Assembly (NCBI GenBank): GCA_947452295.1
Contig: CANGCK010000014.1
Span: 1 to 64,000 of the forward strand
Length of the DNA stretch: 64,000 nucleotides
Reading direction: 5' to 3'
Source of the DNA: Sphingobacteriia bacterium
GTDB taxonomy: Bacteria > Bacteroidota > Bacteroidia > Chitinophagales > Chitinophagaceae
The translations under genes were made by a program, and so were the position numbers. Below are positions 55,440 through 64,000 of this stretch, piece after piece. Every line of letters begins with the position of its first letter. Positions within the stretch are counted from its first letter, which is position 1. The notes beneath the pieces are model-generated. The model worked only from the letters and a program-made list of their open reading frames with translations. It did no database searches and had not been told where the DNA came from.

Positions 55440-56432
55440 GTGAATAATACCACTTTGAAGAAAATTGCCACCACTTTAGGATGCAGCATTTCAACCGTTT
55501 CCAGGGCTTTAAAACACCATCCAGATATATCAGTAAAAACGAGAGAACGTATTCTTGAACTTGCCAATACACTTGATTATGAACCTAATGCATTTGCTGT
55601 TCACCTCAGAACGCAAAATAGTAAGGTGATGGGTCTGTTGGTGCCTGCTATTTCTAACTATTTTTATGAAAGCTTTATTGCCTCAGTTGAAGAAGAATGC
55701 CGAAAAAATGGGTATGCCCTAATGATTCTTCAAACAGCAAATAACCCTATTACAGAAACCGATAATTTAAAAATATTCCGACAAAATCGTGTAACCGGCT
55801 TATTTGCCTGTATTTCTGCCAATACCAACACATTAGCCGATTATTATAAATTAACCGACCAAAACATTCCCATCATATTTTTTGATAATGTTCCCGAAGA
55901 AAAATCACTGAACAAAGTTTGCATGGCCGATGAAAGAGCCGCTATTTTAGCTGCAGAAGCCCTACTAGCCGCTAACAAAAAAAATATTATTGGAGTTTTT
56001 GGAGATCCTCGTATGTCGATCACTCAAAAAAGATTAACTGCATTTGAAAATTACTTTTCAAACAATAATGATCAAACTACAATTACGATTATTCATGCAA
56101 CCAATTCTGAAGATGCCGAAACACTAATCAGTAATCAATTAAATGATAAGAAAAAAGCAGATGCCATTTTTTGTATGAGTGATGAATTATTAATTGGGGC
56201 CATGAAAGCTGTTCAAATTAAAAAACTAAGCCTTCCCACTGATATTGGATTGATTGCTATTAGCAATGGGTTTGTACCTAAATTATATTACCCTACTATT
56301 ACTTACGTTGAAACCAGTGGCCATAAATTAGGCAAACTGGCTTTTACGCATTTAATGGCTTGCATATCGGGCTCTACCGCTGTGAATGAATTAACCGTTG
56401 ATTCGGTTTTAATTAAGGGCGGCTCTTTGTAA
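55440..56432 (+). CDS. LacI family transcriptional regulator
   Basis: A 330-residue regulator with an N-terminal helix-turn-helix (LKKIATTLGCSISTVSRALK, residues about 6-25), hinge, and periplasmic-binding-like sensor domain (MGLLVPAISNYFYESFIASV onward; late segment IGLIAISNGFVPKLYYPTIT). It should respond to a sugar and control neighbouring genes, most likely the divergent susC-susD pair. The start is GTG at 55440, placing the HTH at the usual N-terminal position. It is followed by a strong terminator. Confidence 0.94.
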   Translation: MNNTTLKKIATTLGCSISTVSRALKHHPDISVKTRERILELANTLDYEPNAFAVHLRTQNSKVMGLLVPAISNYFYESFIASVEEECRKNGYALMILQTANNPITETDNLKIFRQNRVTGLFACISANTNTLADYYKLTDQNIPIIFFDNVPEEKSLNKVCMADERAAILAAEALLAANKKNIIGVFGDPRMSITQKRLTAFENYFSNNNDQTTITIIHATNSEDAETLISNQLNDKKKADAIFCMSDELLIGAMKAVQIKKLSLPTDIGLIAISNGFVPKLYYPTITYVETSGHKLGKLAFTHLMACISGSTAVNELTVDSVLIKGGSL

Positions 56433-56439
56433 TCATACT

Positions 56440-56479
56440 AATAAAAGGGGCGTATGATTTTTCATACGCCCCTTTTATT
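56440..56479. terminator. Terminator after the LacI-type gene
   Basis: A perfect 18-bp stem (AATAAAAGGGGCGTATGA at 56440-56457; TCATACGCCCCTTTTATT at 56462-56479) with loop TTTT. It starts 8 bp after the LacI stop. The A/T-rich ends suit both directions, so it may also stop the convergent BNR gene. Confidence 0.92.
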
Positions 56480-56542
56480 GAATCAGCGATAGAATAAATA
56501 AATACTCCATTCTTAATCTATCTTTATACCATGCTTGTTGGG

Positions 56543-59500
56543 CTATGGTATTAATGAATAGAATTGTTTTTTTAAAGCCACTAATTCATCTTCCAATAAT
56601 ACAATTCCTTTTTCTTGTTTCTCCGACAATGGCTCTATTGACATTGAAACTGCTAAATACATATCACTCAAGCGTCGTCTGTATTTAAATTCATCAAAGA
56701 ATATTGTTTTCCGGTTGAGTTCAATTACCTCTCGCTTAAATGTATCTAATTTCTTTAATTTTTCTTTTACTGTTGTTTCAGTAGTATCTGTTTTACTCAA
56801 TGATGTAATTGTCTTATTCAATGAATCTACCAAAACATACAATTGTTCCTCTAAACTGTGAAGGCGCATTGCTTGTTTATACAATAATGCGATGGATGCG
56901 ACTGTTAATCCCTTTTGCGGATTAGCCTCAATTTGAATAAACTGTTCTTCTGTTTTCCCATCAGCTTTTACCACTATTTTATATTTTCCAATGGGTACCC
57001 TTGGCGCAATTAATCCTGCATATTGCACGCTAGATCCTGCAATAAATCCGCCTAATGCTACTTTGGGAGGGTTAATGGTTAAGTCCCAACTCACTTTATT
57101 TAAGCCTTTTAATCCTGTACCATTGAAATCTTTTATTTTACGATTTGTGGCATCATATACTTCAATTTTAACCGCATCATTGCTTCTTTGTTTCAAATAA
57201 TAATAAATCGTTGGTGCTACTGATTTATTTTCACCTACCCATCCTACAATATTTTCTGCAGGTTGAGGGTATTGCGCACTGTAATTGTATTTGAAAGACT
57301 GGATAGGATACACTATAAAATCTTTACTCAAGTCTGATTGTACCATTTCACGAAGTGGCTGTAAATTGTCCATTATATAGATACCTCTTCCATGTGAAGC
57401 AATGATTAAATCATGTGTTTGCGGATGTATTTTTAGGTCTCTCACTAAATTATACCAAGGCATATTTTGGTATTTACTTCTCATCCAAGTATTGCCTCCA
57501 TCTAAGGAAATAAATAAACCCATTTCTGTTCCTAGAAATAATAATTTAGGATTTACTATATCTTCCCGAATTACATGCGCAAAACCTGTAAATTCAGGAG
57601 AATTTAGTTTTGTCCATGTACTACCGCCATCATTACTTACAACTACATACGTTTTATTATCACCATACATATGGTTATCTAAAGTAACATATATCCTTTT
57701 ATTATTGATACCCGATAATTCTATACAACTGATCCATGAATATTCAGGTATACCCGCTTTCCAAATACCGGCCGCTAAATTATTCCATGTTTTACCACCA
57801 TCTTTGGTTAATTGCAAATTGCCATCATCGGTACCCACCCAAATAGTTTGCTCATTGGTTGGATCTTGTGTAATAGTGAAAATAGTACAATGGTTTTCTG
57901 CACTGGTATTATCGCCCGTAATGCCTCCACTACTTTCAGTTTGCTTTTGCAGCAATTGATTATTTGTAGTCAGGTCGGGAGATATTCTTTCCCAATTTCT
58001 TCCATCATCGGTTGATTTAAACAAATATTGGGCAGCGGTATATAAATTGTATTGCTGTTGACCGGATGAGTTTTTCTTTACAGATTTACCCATAACAATG
58101 GGTGTATTCCAATTCCAACGATGTTCGTCATCGCCAGCAATTTTTTTAGGTTTCACACCGTAAGACAAACCTGTTGTTAAATCTGCTCGTGTAATTTCAC
58201 CCCCTTGTGATTCTGAAAATACAATTTTAGGATTGATTAAACTTGGCTGAACCCAAAATCCATCGCCACCACCAATTGCTCTCCAATCTGTTGCTGTAAC
58301 GCCGCCAGGAGAACTATTAGGCGCCATCCAACTATTGTTGTCTTGTAAACCTCCGTATACATTATAGGGCACCTGATTGTCTACACTTACATGGTAGAAT
58401 TGCCCCACTGGCAAGTTATTTAAAAATTGCCAGCTTGTACCTTTGTTCATGCTTAGGTAAACACCACCATCTGTCCCCAAATACATAATATCTGTATTTG
58501 TTGGGTTAATCCATAATGCATGATGATCTGCATGTGGATTTACCCCACCAATAATTGTGTTATTCCAAGAATATCCGCCATCATTTGAATATGCAAAATC
58601 AAAAGCTGGCCGATACACTTTTTTAGGGTCTTTGGGGTCATAAACCAGTGTACTAAAATAAAATGGCCGGGCGGTAATATTTTCAGTAGCTGCAAGTTTT
58701 TTCCATGTTTCCCCTTCGTCATCTGAAATATATAGTCCTGGATCTTTGGCTTCTACGATGGCCAATATTTCACTAGGCTTTGAAGGATTAATGGTGATCA
58801 CTATTCTACCCAAATCCCCCTCGGGCAATCCTTTTGTAATTTTATTCCATGTTTTACCACCATCGGTAGTTTTAAATAATCCACTACCCTTACCACCGGA
58901 GTTAAAAGCATAAGGCTTTCTTCTAAACTGCCACATTGCAGCAAATAAGGTTCCCGTTTTTTGAGGATGCATCGCAATATCGGCACAACCTGTTTCATCA
59001 TTTACATACAATATTTTATCCCATGTTTTACCACCATCGGTAGTTTTATACAAACCTCTATTTACAGATGATTTCCATAATGCACCAGGCGCTGCAACAT
59101 ATAATGTTTTCTTTTCGTTAGGATCTATGATGATTTTACTGATGCGTTCTGTACTATCTAACCCGATTTTTTGCCAATTATTGCCACCATCTGTTGTTTT
59201 GTAAAGTCCTTCACCAATAGAAACAGAGTTTCTGGTATTACTTTCACCTGTACCTGCATATACAATTTTGGCATTCCCTGGCTCTATTGCTAAAGCACCA
59301 ATCGATTGGCAATATTTGTCGAAAATAGGATTGAAGGAAACGCCTCCATTTTGACTTTTCCAAATACCACCACCTGCTGTGCCCACATATAAATTTACTT
59401 GGCCATCGGCAGTAATTCCTTGGATTGCTGTGATTCTTCCACTCATTGTAGAAGGTCCCAATGCCCTGGCTCCCATTACCTGAAAATAGGAGGAGTTGAT

Positions 59501-59569
59501 GGTGGTTTGCGCTGATAATATTGTTATTGACAAACACAACAATATTACCCATTTAAATTTTATGATCAT
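56543..59569 (-). CDS. Secreted BNR/sortilin-type beta-propeller protein
   Basis: A 1008-residue exported protein with signal peptide (MIIKFKWVILLCLSITILSA). The first about 740 residues hold ten-bladed VPS10/BNR propeller repeats with Asp-box-like motifs: GGGIWKSQNGGVSF, LYKTTDGGNNWQKI, GLFKTTDGGKTWNKI, LYISDDEGETWKKL, VVSNDGGSTWTKL and ISLDGGNTWM. A C-terminal strand-rich region follows. Homologues are annotated as glycosyl hydrolase or sortilin-like, but no catalytic residues can be assigned. The ATG at 59569 is preferred over one 12 codons upstream because it starts the signal peptide. Confidence 0.85.
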   Translation of the reverse strand: MIIKFKWVILLCLSITILSAQTTINSSYFQVMGARALGPSTMSGRITAIQGITADGQVNLYVGTAGGGIWKSQNGGVSFNPIFDKYCQSIGALAIEPGNAKIVYAGTGESNTRNSVSIGEGLYKTTDGGNNWQKIGLDSTERISKIIIDPNEKKTLYVAAPGALWKSSVNRGLYKTTDGGKTWDKILYVNDETGCADIAMHPQKTGTLFAAMWQFRRKPYAFNSGGKGSGLFKTTDGGKTWNKITKGLPEGDLGRIVITINPSKPSEILAIVEAKDPGLYISDDEGETWKKLAATENITARPFYFSTLVYDPKDPKKVYRPAFDFAYSNDGGYSWNNTIIGGVNPHADHHALWINPTNTDIMYLGTDGGVYLSMNKGTSWQFLNNLPVGQFYHVSVDNQVPYNVYGGLQDNNSWMAPNSSPGGVTATDWRAIGGGDGFWVQPSLINPKIVFSESQGGEITRADLTTGLSYGVKPKKIAGDDEHRWNWNTPIVMGKSVKKNSSGQQQYNLYTAAQYLFKSTDDGRNWERISPDLTTNNQLLQKQTESSGGITGDNTSAENHCTIFTITQDPTNEQTIWVGTDDGNLQLTKDGGKTWNNLAAGIWKAGIPEYSWISCIELSGINNKRIYVTLDNHMYGDNKTYVVVSNDGGSTWTKLNSPEFTGFAHVIREDIVNPKLLFLGTEMGLFISLDGGNTWMRSKYQNMPWYNLVRDLKIHPQTHDLIIASHGRGIYIMDNLQPLREMVQSDLSKDFIVYPIQSFKYNYSAQYPQPAENIVGWVGENKSVAPTIYYYLKQRSNDAVKIEVYDATNRKIKDFNGTGLKGLNKVSWDLTINPPKVALGGFIAGSSVQYAGLIAPRVPIGKYKIVVKADGKTEEQFIQIEANPQKGLTVASIALLYKQAMRLHSLEEQLYVLVDSLNKTITSLSKTDTTETTVKEKLKKLDTFKREVIELNRKTIFFDEFKYRRRLSDMYLAVSMSIEPLSEKQEKGIVLLEDELVALKKQFYSLIP

Positions 59570-59582
59570 AATACATGTATTT

Positions 59583-59638
59583 ATTAAAAAAAACTGCTCT
59601 TTCACTGCTTCGAGTTTTCGAAAGTAGTAAAAGAGCAG
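59583..59638 (-). terminator. Terminator after the LolA-like gene
   Basis: CTGCTCTTT (59594-59602) pairs with AAAGAGCAG (59630-59638), with inner pairing of TTCGA and TCGAA. On the minus strand it runs into an eight-T tract. Confidence 0.75.
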
Positions 59639-59661
59639 AATAGAATTATTTTATTCAATAA

Positions 59662-60363
59662 CTATTTTCCAGAAAAAATAGTTTCGTCAATTACCGGATT
59701 AATGGTGATTTTTTTATTTACCATCATCATCATTCCCATATCTTGCTTAAAAGGTATTTTAACACCATAATCTACTGTTTGATAATCTAACAGTTTCATT
59801 GCTACTTTCATTTCTTGACCTTGTTGTGTGGTGGTAGACTCTACTTTATACACTAGATAGCTTTTGGTATCGAAGAAATAAGTTTTTTCGTTTTTATTTT
59901 TAGTTGTGATTTTAACTTTAAAATATTCATTCCCATCTTCCTCATCCTTTCCTAAAAATTCTACAGAAGAACCTTTTTCTTTATAATTCACAAAAGGATC
60001 CTGAATATCTAAATCATCTTTTTTAGTTTTTAACTCTTCATCAGATAATGGTGATAGAGTAGCTTTACCAGCTAATGGATTTTGAGACCAACCTTGAGTG
60101 GGTGTTACAATATCAATTATTTTGTTTCCTTGAAATTCTGCATCTACACGCATCCCTTTGAAATGAACACCTTGCATTGTGTAAGGAATAGCCAAGCCTT
60201 GTACCTCAATCTGACCCTCCATTTTAATTGATTGAACTTTTGCCCATTTTTCAGCACCACCTATAGCAGTTACATATTTGGCAATGATTTCATCTGCTGT
60301 TTGTGCTTTTGCAGAAAATACAGCAGCTGTAAGAATTGATAAAGTAAATAGAATTTTTTTCAT
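59662..60363 (-). CDS. Exported LolA-like (outer-membrane lipoprotein-sorting-like) protein
   Basis: A 233-residue secreted protein with signal MKKILFTLSILTAAVFSAKAQ. The mature part starts TADEIIAKYVTAIGGAEKWAKV and continues with long beta strands (YFKVKITTKNKNEKTYFFDT, KSYLVYKVESTTTQQGQEM, VDYGVKIPFKQDM), matching the LolA/LppX half-barrel group common in Bacteroidota. It may carry or bind a lipid in the periplasm; specific cargo unknown. Its terminator separates it from the BNR gene. Confidence 0.8.
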   Translation of the reverse strand: MKKILFTLSILTAAVFSAKAQTADEIIAKYVTAIGGAEKWAKVQSIKMEGQIEVQGLAIPYTMQGVHFKGMRVDAEFQGNKIIDIVTPTQGWSQNPLAGKATLSPLSDEELKTKKDDLDIQDPFVNYKEKGSSVEFLGKDEEDGNEYFKVKITTKNKNEKTYFFDTKSYLVYKVESTTTQQGQEMKVAMKLLDYQTVDYGVKIPFKQDMGMMMMVNKKITINPVIDETIFSGK

Positions 60364-60496
60364 TTTTAAAATTTTGTAGATTTATTGATTTATTTGTTGA
60401 TTTCCTTATGCAATATATTCCTTTATAGTTGAAATACTTGTCTAAATCTTGTATAAATAACCCAAAAAGGCAACATTTAACAGAAGTTTAAAAGCT

Positions 60497-61045
60497 TTAC
60501 CAATGACGGTGACCACCCTCCATATTTCTACCTCTACCTCTTTCAAACCTTCTTTCTTCTCCTCTCTCCTCATTTCTTTCTTGCTTTCCGTAATTATACC
60601 CATATACATCATCTCTTCGATTATAATTTCCTCTTTCCATTCTTTCCTCATTTCTATACCTATTATCATACCCAAATTGGTTGCGACCACCCCATCTACC
60701 AGGACGATTATACCTTGCCATAATTTGGTTGTGAAATAAATAAGGACGTGGCTCATTGATTATTACTTTATAAGCATTGAACAAATTAATTCTACCAAAT
60801 TGATAAGGCAAACTAGATGCAAAAATCCAATCTCGTCCACCCCAAAATATAAATCTAGCAGAAGGAACATGATAATACACTTCATATTCGGGCATATAAT
60901 AGTATTCTGCATATACACCTTGTGGTCCCCAATTTGGATGTAGCCCAATGTTTACATTTAATCTTACCTGCGCCTTAGGTTGCTCAATAATAAAATTACT
61001 CAACAGCAAAAAACTTAACATCATTAGCTTGTTCATAACGATCAT
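60497..61045 (-). CDS. Exported Arg/Gly/Asn-rich protein, unknown function
   Basis: A 182-residue protein with an N-terminal signal (Met4 may be the true start, 61036). The mature N-terminal half is aromatic and strand-like (NIGLHPNWGPQGVYAEYYYM, PEYEVYYHVPSARFIFWGG). The C-terminal half is highly charged and repetitive, rich in Arg, Glu, Asn and Gly (YRNEERMERGNYNRR, EERGEERRFERGRGRN), ending in GGHRHW. Such basic low-complexity tails often bind nucleic acid or polyanions; here this is speculation. Similar proteins occur in related genomes. Confidence 0.65.
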   Translation of the reverse strand: MIVMNKLMMLSFLLLSNFIIEQPKAQVRLNVNIGLHPNWGPQGVYAEYYYMPEYEVYYHVPSARFIFWGGRDWIFASSLPYQFGRINLFNAYKVIINEPRPYLFHNQIMARYNRPGRWGGRNQFGYDNRYRNEERMERGNYNRRDDVYGYNYGKQERNEERGEERRFERGRGRNMEGGHRHW

Positions 61046-61095
61046 TTTTGGTTCATTTAATTAAAACCAAATATGATGCCAATTTTTTAACCCGA

Positions 61096-61103
61096 TATAT
61101 TTG
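61096..61103 (+). promoter_or_regulatory. Candidate -7 box for the serine hydrolase gene
   Basis: TATATTTG matches TAnnTTTG and ends 12 bp before ATG 61116, giving a very short leader. A TTG frame start at 61101 would lie inside it, which favours the ATG. Confidence 0.45.
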
Positions 61104-61115
61104 TACATTGCAACT

Positions 61116-62414
61116 ATGCGAAAATTATACCTCATTTTAACATTTGCAGCCTGCAATATTTCAAGTGAAAATTTTGGGCAGAATGATACAGACACTTTAT
61201 TGTATAACCTACTTCAATCTAGCGTTAATACAATAACCAAAGGAGTTATAGCCGATCCACAGAAATACCGCTGCCAAATAGTTTACACCCAAATCAATCG
61301 AAATAGCAAAGGAATTCCTTCCTTTAAAAATTATTATTTTAACAATAATCCAGCCTTGTATTTTAATCCGGCTTCGATGGTTAAAATGCCTTTGGCCTTC
61401 CTTTCTTTGGAGAAACTCCATGAAATGAATAGTACAGGTGTCAATAAATATACTGCCATGCAATTCGATAGCAGTTACGACAAACAAGTAGCCCTAAAAA
61501 AAGATACTACTTCAGAAAATCAACTTCCTTCAATTGCCCATTTTATAAAGCGTGCTTTTTTAATCAGCGAAAACGACCCCTATAATAGAATGTACCAATT
61601 TGTTGGGCAAGAAGCGATTAACAATAAACTCCACCAAAAAGGTTATTCAACAGCTAGAATTACGAGGCAATTTATGGGCTTTACAGAAGAACAAAATAGG
61701 CATACGAATGGTATTCAATTTAAAGATGAAAAGGGAAGATTCATTTACCAACAACTTCCTGCATATAACAAGGAGACTTTCGATTTTTCTCAAACCATTA
61801 AAATTGGCAAAGCTCATTGGGACAGAAATGATAGCCTCATCAATGAGCCATTTGATTTTACTAAACACAACAATATTACGCTTAAAGATTTTCAGCAAAT
61901 ATTGCAATCGGTACTTTTTCCTAATTCTGTACCTCCTAATCAAAGATTTAATATAAGCAATGATGATCGATTATTTTTATTGCAATATTTGTCACAGTAT
62001 CCATCAGAAACGACTTATCCTAAATACGATAGTTCGGTGTTTTACAACAGTTATGTAAAATTTTTCTTTAGAGACAGCACGCATAAAATACCCCCACATA
62101 TACGCATATTTAATAAAGTGGGTTGGGCATATGGCTTTTCTACGGATGTTTCTTATATCGTAGACACCAAAAACAATATCGATTATATGCTTGCAGCAAC
62201 CATTTATGTAAATAGCGATGAAGTGGTAAACGACTCTAAATACGACTATGAAACCATTGGGCAACCATTTATGTATGATATTGGTCAAATAATTTATCAG
62301 TATGAACTAAATCGTAAGCACATCTATCAACCTAAATTAAATACGTTTAATATCCATTATGACCGCAGAGATTTAAATGATAAAAGTCCGGTTATTAAAG
62401 AAGTAGACAATTAA
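61116..62414 (+). CDS. Secreted serine hydrolase of the beta-lactamase/PBP fold
   Basis: A 432-residue exported protein with signal MRKLYLILTFAACNISS and likely cleavage near residue 20. The active-site serine motif S-x-x-K is PASMVKMPLAFLSLEKL (Ser near residue 92), the S-x-N-type motif is SENDPYNRMYQF, and the K-x-G-type motif is KVGWAYGFSTDVSYIVD. This is the class A beta-lactamase/transpeptidase-like arrangement. Resistance activity is not implied; many Bacteroidota members are peptidases or have unknown substrates. It is convergent with the fucosidase gene. Confidence 0.8.
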   Translation: MRKLYLILTFAACNISSENFGQNDTDTLLYNLLQSSVNTITKGVIADPQKYRCQIVYTQINRNSKGIPSFKNYYFNNNPALYFNPASMVKMPLAFLSLEKLHEMNSTGVNKYTAMQFDSSYDKQVALKKDTTSENQLPSIAHFIKRAFLISENDPYNRMYQFVGQEAINNKLHQKGYSTARITRQFMGFTEEQNRHTNGIQFKDEKGRFIYQQLPAYNKETFDFSQTIKIGKAHWDRNDSLINEPFDFTKHNNITLKDFQQILQSVLFPNSVPPNQRFNISNDDRLFLLQYLSQYPSETTYPKYDSSVFYNSYVKFFFRDSTHKIPPHIRIFNKVGWAYGFSTDVSYIVDTKNNIDYMLAATIYVNSDEVVNDSKYDYETIGQPFMYDIGQIIYQYELNRKHIYQPKLNTFNIHYDRRDLNDKSPVIKEVDN

Positions 62415-62433
62415 AAAGTAGAAAGTAAAAAGT

Positions 62434-62465
62434 AAAAAGCGCCGTATTGTAAACCGGCGCTTTTT
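62434..62465. terminator. Bidirectional terminator between serine hydrolase and fucosidase
   Basis: AAAAAGCGCCG (62434-62444), a 10-nt loop, CGGCGCTTTTT (62455-62465), an 11-bp stem. It suits both convergent genes; the fucosidase stop is 3 bp beyond. Confidence 0.88.
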
Positions 62466-62467
62466 AT

Positions 62468-63793
62468 TTAGAAGTTCAATTGAAATATTGTATCGATATC
62501 ATCCGTTGTAATACCTGCCAAAGAAACCATTACACCATTATCGTCTTGATTGAAATTAATTTTTTGTTTGGTACTGTATAATGTAATCGATTGAATTTTT
62601 TGTTTAATACCGGGTATTAAAATTATTTTTCTATTATCTGATTTTAATAAATGTACAAATAAAGCATTTCCCTTGGAGGTTACTGTTCCCCAATCTTGTG
62701 GAGGAATTACTCCACCTCGTGTACCATAAATTGTTTCGCCATATTTTTTAGTCCATTTACCAATTGCCTTTAATGTATCAATAAATTCAGGTTGTATTTT
62801 ACCGTTGGGCATTGGTCCAATATTTAATAAAAAATTGGTATTTAATCCTGCAGCATTTACTAAATAATGAACTAAATCTTTTACCGACTTATACGACTCA
62901 TCGGTAATATTAAATCCCCAGGAATTGTTCATCGTTTCACAAGTTTCTAATGGCAATGCCTCCGATGCTTTTTGAAAACTTAATCCCGACTTGTTTTGTC
63001 CAGGCAAGTCTCTTTCAAACATCTGGAAATCTTCTCCGGGAATTGGACTTAAATGATGGTTATTTCCAATCATACATTTGGGTTGTAATTGATGAATTAG
63101 CGAATAAATTTCATCATACTTCCAATCTATTCTAGAAGACCTATCGGCACTACCTTCTACATTGGTTTGATCCCAATGACCATCAAACCAAATGGACATT
63201 ACATCACCATACTTGGTAAGTAATTCTGTTAACTGGCTTTTCATGAATTTTAAGTACGCAGCATAATTACTTTTTCCAGTTCTACCCGTTCCTTGTCCGG
63301 TTCTACCCGTTTCACGTGGGTAATCGTTTCTATACCAATCTAATGTAGAATAATATAAGCCCAATTTCATCTTTTGTTTTTTACATTCTGCAGCTAATTG
63401 CTTAAGTACATCTTTTTTATAAGGTGTATTAGTAATCTTCCAGTCAGATTGTTTGGTATCCCAATTTGAAAAGCCATCATGGTGGCGGGTAATAAATACC
63501 ATGTATTTCATTCCAGCATTTTTTGCAGCAGCAACCCATTCGGCAGCGTTAAATTGTTGTGGATTAAATATTTGTTTTAATCGAGTATAATTCTTCACTT
63601 TAATATTCCTGTTATTCATTACCCACTCTCCATCACCCAATACACTTGAGGCTCCCCAATGAATAAACATGCCAAACTTATTGTCCTGAAACAATTGTCG
63701 GGCAGCAATGTTTTCTTTGGTAGGCTCATAGGTTTGTGCTTGAATACCTACACAATTCAAAGCAATTAAAAAGGTCCAATAAATTTTCATCAT
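62468..63793 (-). CDS. GH29 alpha-L-fucosidase
   Basis: A 441-residue exported glycosidase, signal peptide ending GIQAQ. It starts the mature part with the GH29 pattern FGMFIHWGASSVLGDGEWVM and continues AGMKYMVFITRHHDGFSNWD and LGLYYSTLDWYRNDYP. The predicted nucleophile is the Asp in SIWFDGHWDQT (near residue 205). It should remove terminal alpha-L-fucose from glycans in the periplasm or outside. It is near the susCD and LacI genes, fitting a fucosylated-glycan locus. There is no obvious C-terminal carbohydrate-binding module. Confidence 0.92.
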   Translation of the reverse strand: MMKIYWTFLIALNCVGIQAQTYEPTKENIAARQLFQDNKFGMFIHWGASSVLGDGEWVMNNRNIKVKNYTRLKQIFNPQQFNAAEWVAAAKNAGMKYMVFITRHHDGFSNWDTKQSDWKITNTPYKKDVLKQLAAECKKQKMKLGLYYSTLDWYRNDYPRETGRTGQGTGRTGKSNYAAYLKFMKSQLTELLTKYGDVMSIWFDGHWDQTNVEGSADRSSRIDWKYDEIYSLIHQLQPKCMIGNNHHLSPIPGEDFQMFERDLPGQNKSGLSFQKASEALPLETCETMNNSWGFNITDESYKSVKDLVHYLVNAAGLNTNFLLNIGPMPNGKIQPEFIDTLKAIGKWTKKYGETIYGTRGGVIPPQDWGTVTSKGNALFVHLLKSDNRKIILIPGIKQKIQSITLYSTKQKINFNQDDNGVMVSLAGITTDDIDTIFQLNF

Positions 63794-64000
63794 GATAATT
63801 ATATAATGTTAAAAATATTAATTACTCAATGGCATTATAAAAATATTGAAATTGAATAAGTTAATGAATTTTTCTGTGAATTTAGTTCATTTTCTTCACG
63901 AAAATTCTTAAGCAGATCAGAAATTTACACGGGGGATGAGATTGCTAACAGTGTATTTAATTCAATGCCCACTATTCATCAAATTTGATAAGCTCACAGG
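63794..64000. other. Right-edge region without recognised gene
   Basis: 207 bp of AT-rich sequence upstream of the fucosidase start. No coding frame, RNA gene or strong hairpin is seen. A gene may begin beyond the edge. Confidence 0.5.

Noticed and set aside
57402-57959. 185-codon plus-strand frame within the BNR gene
   Set aside because: Shadow of the repeated propeller coding sequence.
61116-62414. Antibiotic-resistance beta-lactamase
   Set aside because: The fold motifs are present, but the S-x-N and K-x-G elements are atypical and no resistance context is seen, so only serine hydrolase is claimed.

Overview
The window is AT-rich chromosomal DNA of a Bacteroidota bacterium, most likely family Chitinophagaceae. 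This rests on the TAnnTTTG-type -7 promoter boxes, weak Shine-Dalgarno signals, a SusC/SusD pair, GldF/GldG, a MurF-alanine racemase fusion, lipoprotein signals with many SusD-type cysteines, and planctomycete-type cytochrome/DUF1501 proteins. It appears to be ordinary chromosome with local accessory insertions. No phage, plasmid or CRISPR signature was seen.

Layout. (1) 1-644: the 3'-truncated gene of a REP-associated tyrosine transposase (RAYT), read leftward off the edge. Its coding sequence carries an in-frame 24-bp tandem array and a GTAG-headed palindrome. (2) 978-5018: Cu-type P-ATPase and RecQ helicase. (3) 5177-12622: a leftward block with a MORN/DnaJ-zinc-finger protein, a DUF2231-cytochrome-LRR protein, a DUF1501 protein, a large PSCyt/DUF1549/DUF1553 protein with a CBM6-like insert, and a small lipoprotein. 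(4) 12956-20945: tRNA-Ser, TatD, polysaccharide deacetylase, GltX, a B12-binding protein, enoyl-CoA hydratase, fumarase and an amidohydrolase. (5) 21067-28051: a decayed DUF4143-like fragment, then the leftward gldF-gldG-terC-murF/alr-lspA operon. (6) 28281-33263: iscS-iscU-iscA, methylmalonyl-CoA epimerase and the acpP-fabF-rnc operon. (7) 33447-38965: an acetyltransferase, a YcxB-like protein, a 56-bp perfect palindrome, and a sucrose-use cluster (MFS permease, fructokinase, amylosucrase). (8) 38977-43467: an outer-membrane-type protein, a vanadium-haloperoxidase/PAP2-like lipoprotein and two unknown membrane-anchored proteins. (9) 43474-63793: a probable glycan-use region with two giant VCBS/ASPIC-UnbV lipoproteins, SusD, SusC, a divergent LacI regulator, a BNR/sortilin-type secreted protein, a LolA-like protein, a secreted hypothetical protein, a serine hydrolase and a GH29 alpha-L-fucosidase.

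How the genes fit together. The sucrose cluster suggests import of intact sucrose, cytosolic amylosucrase making glucan plus fructose, and phosphorylation of the fructose. The B12-binding protein and the epimerase suggest methylmalonyl-CoA/propionate metabolism. The iscSUA, acpP-fabF-rnc and murF/alr-lspA groups are housekeeping. The most unusual features are the repeat-laden RAYT gene with its internal REP-like palindrome, the 56-bp palindrome between divergent genes, two dispersed hairpins sharing a GCCGGA-N6-ACTCCGGC core, and the cytochrome/CBM block.
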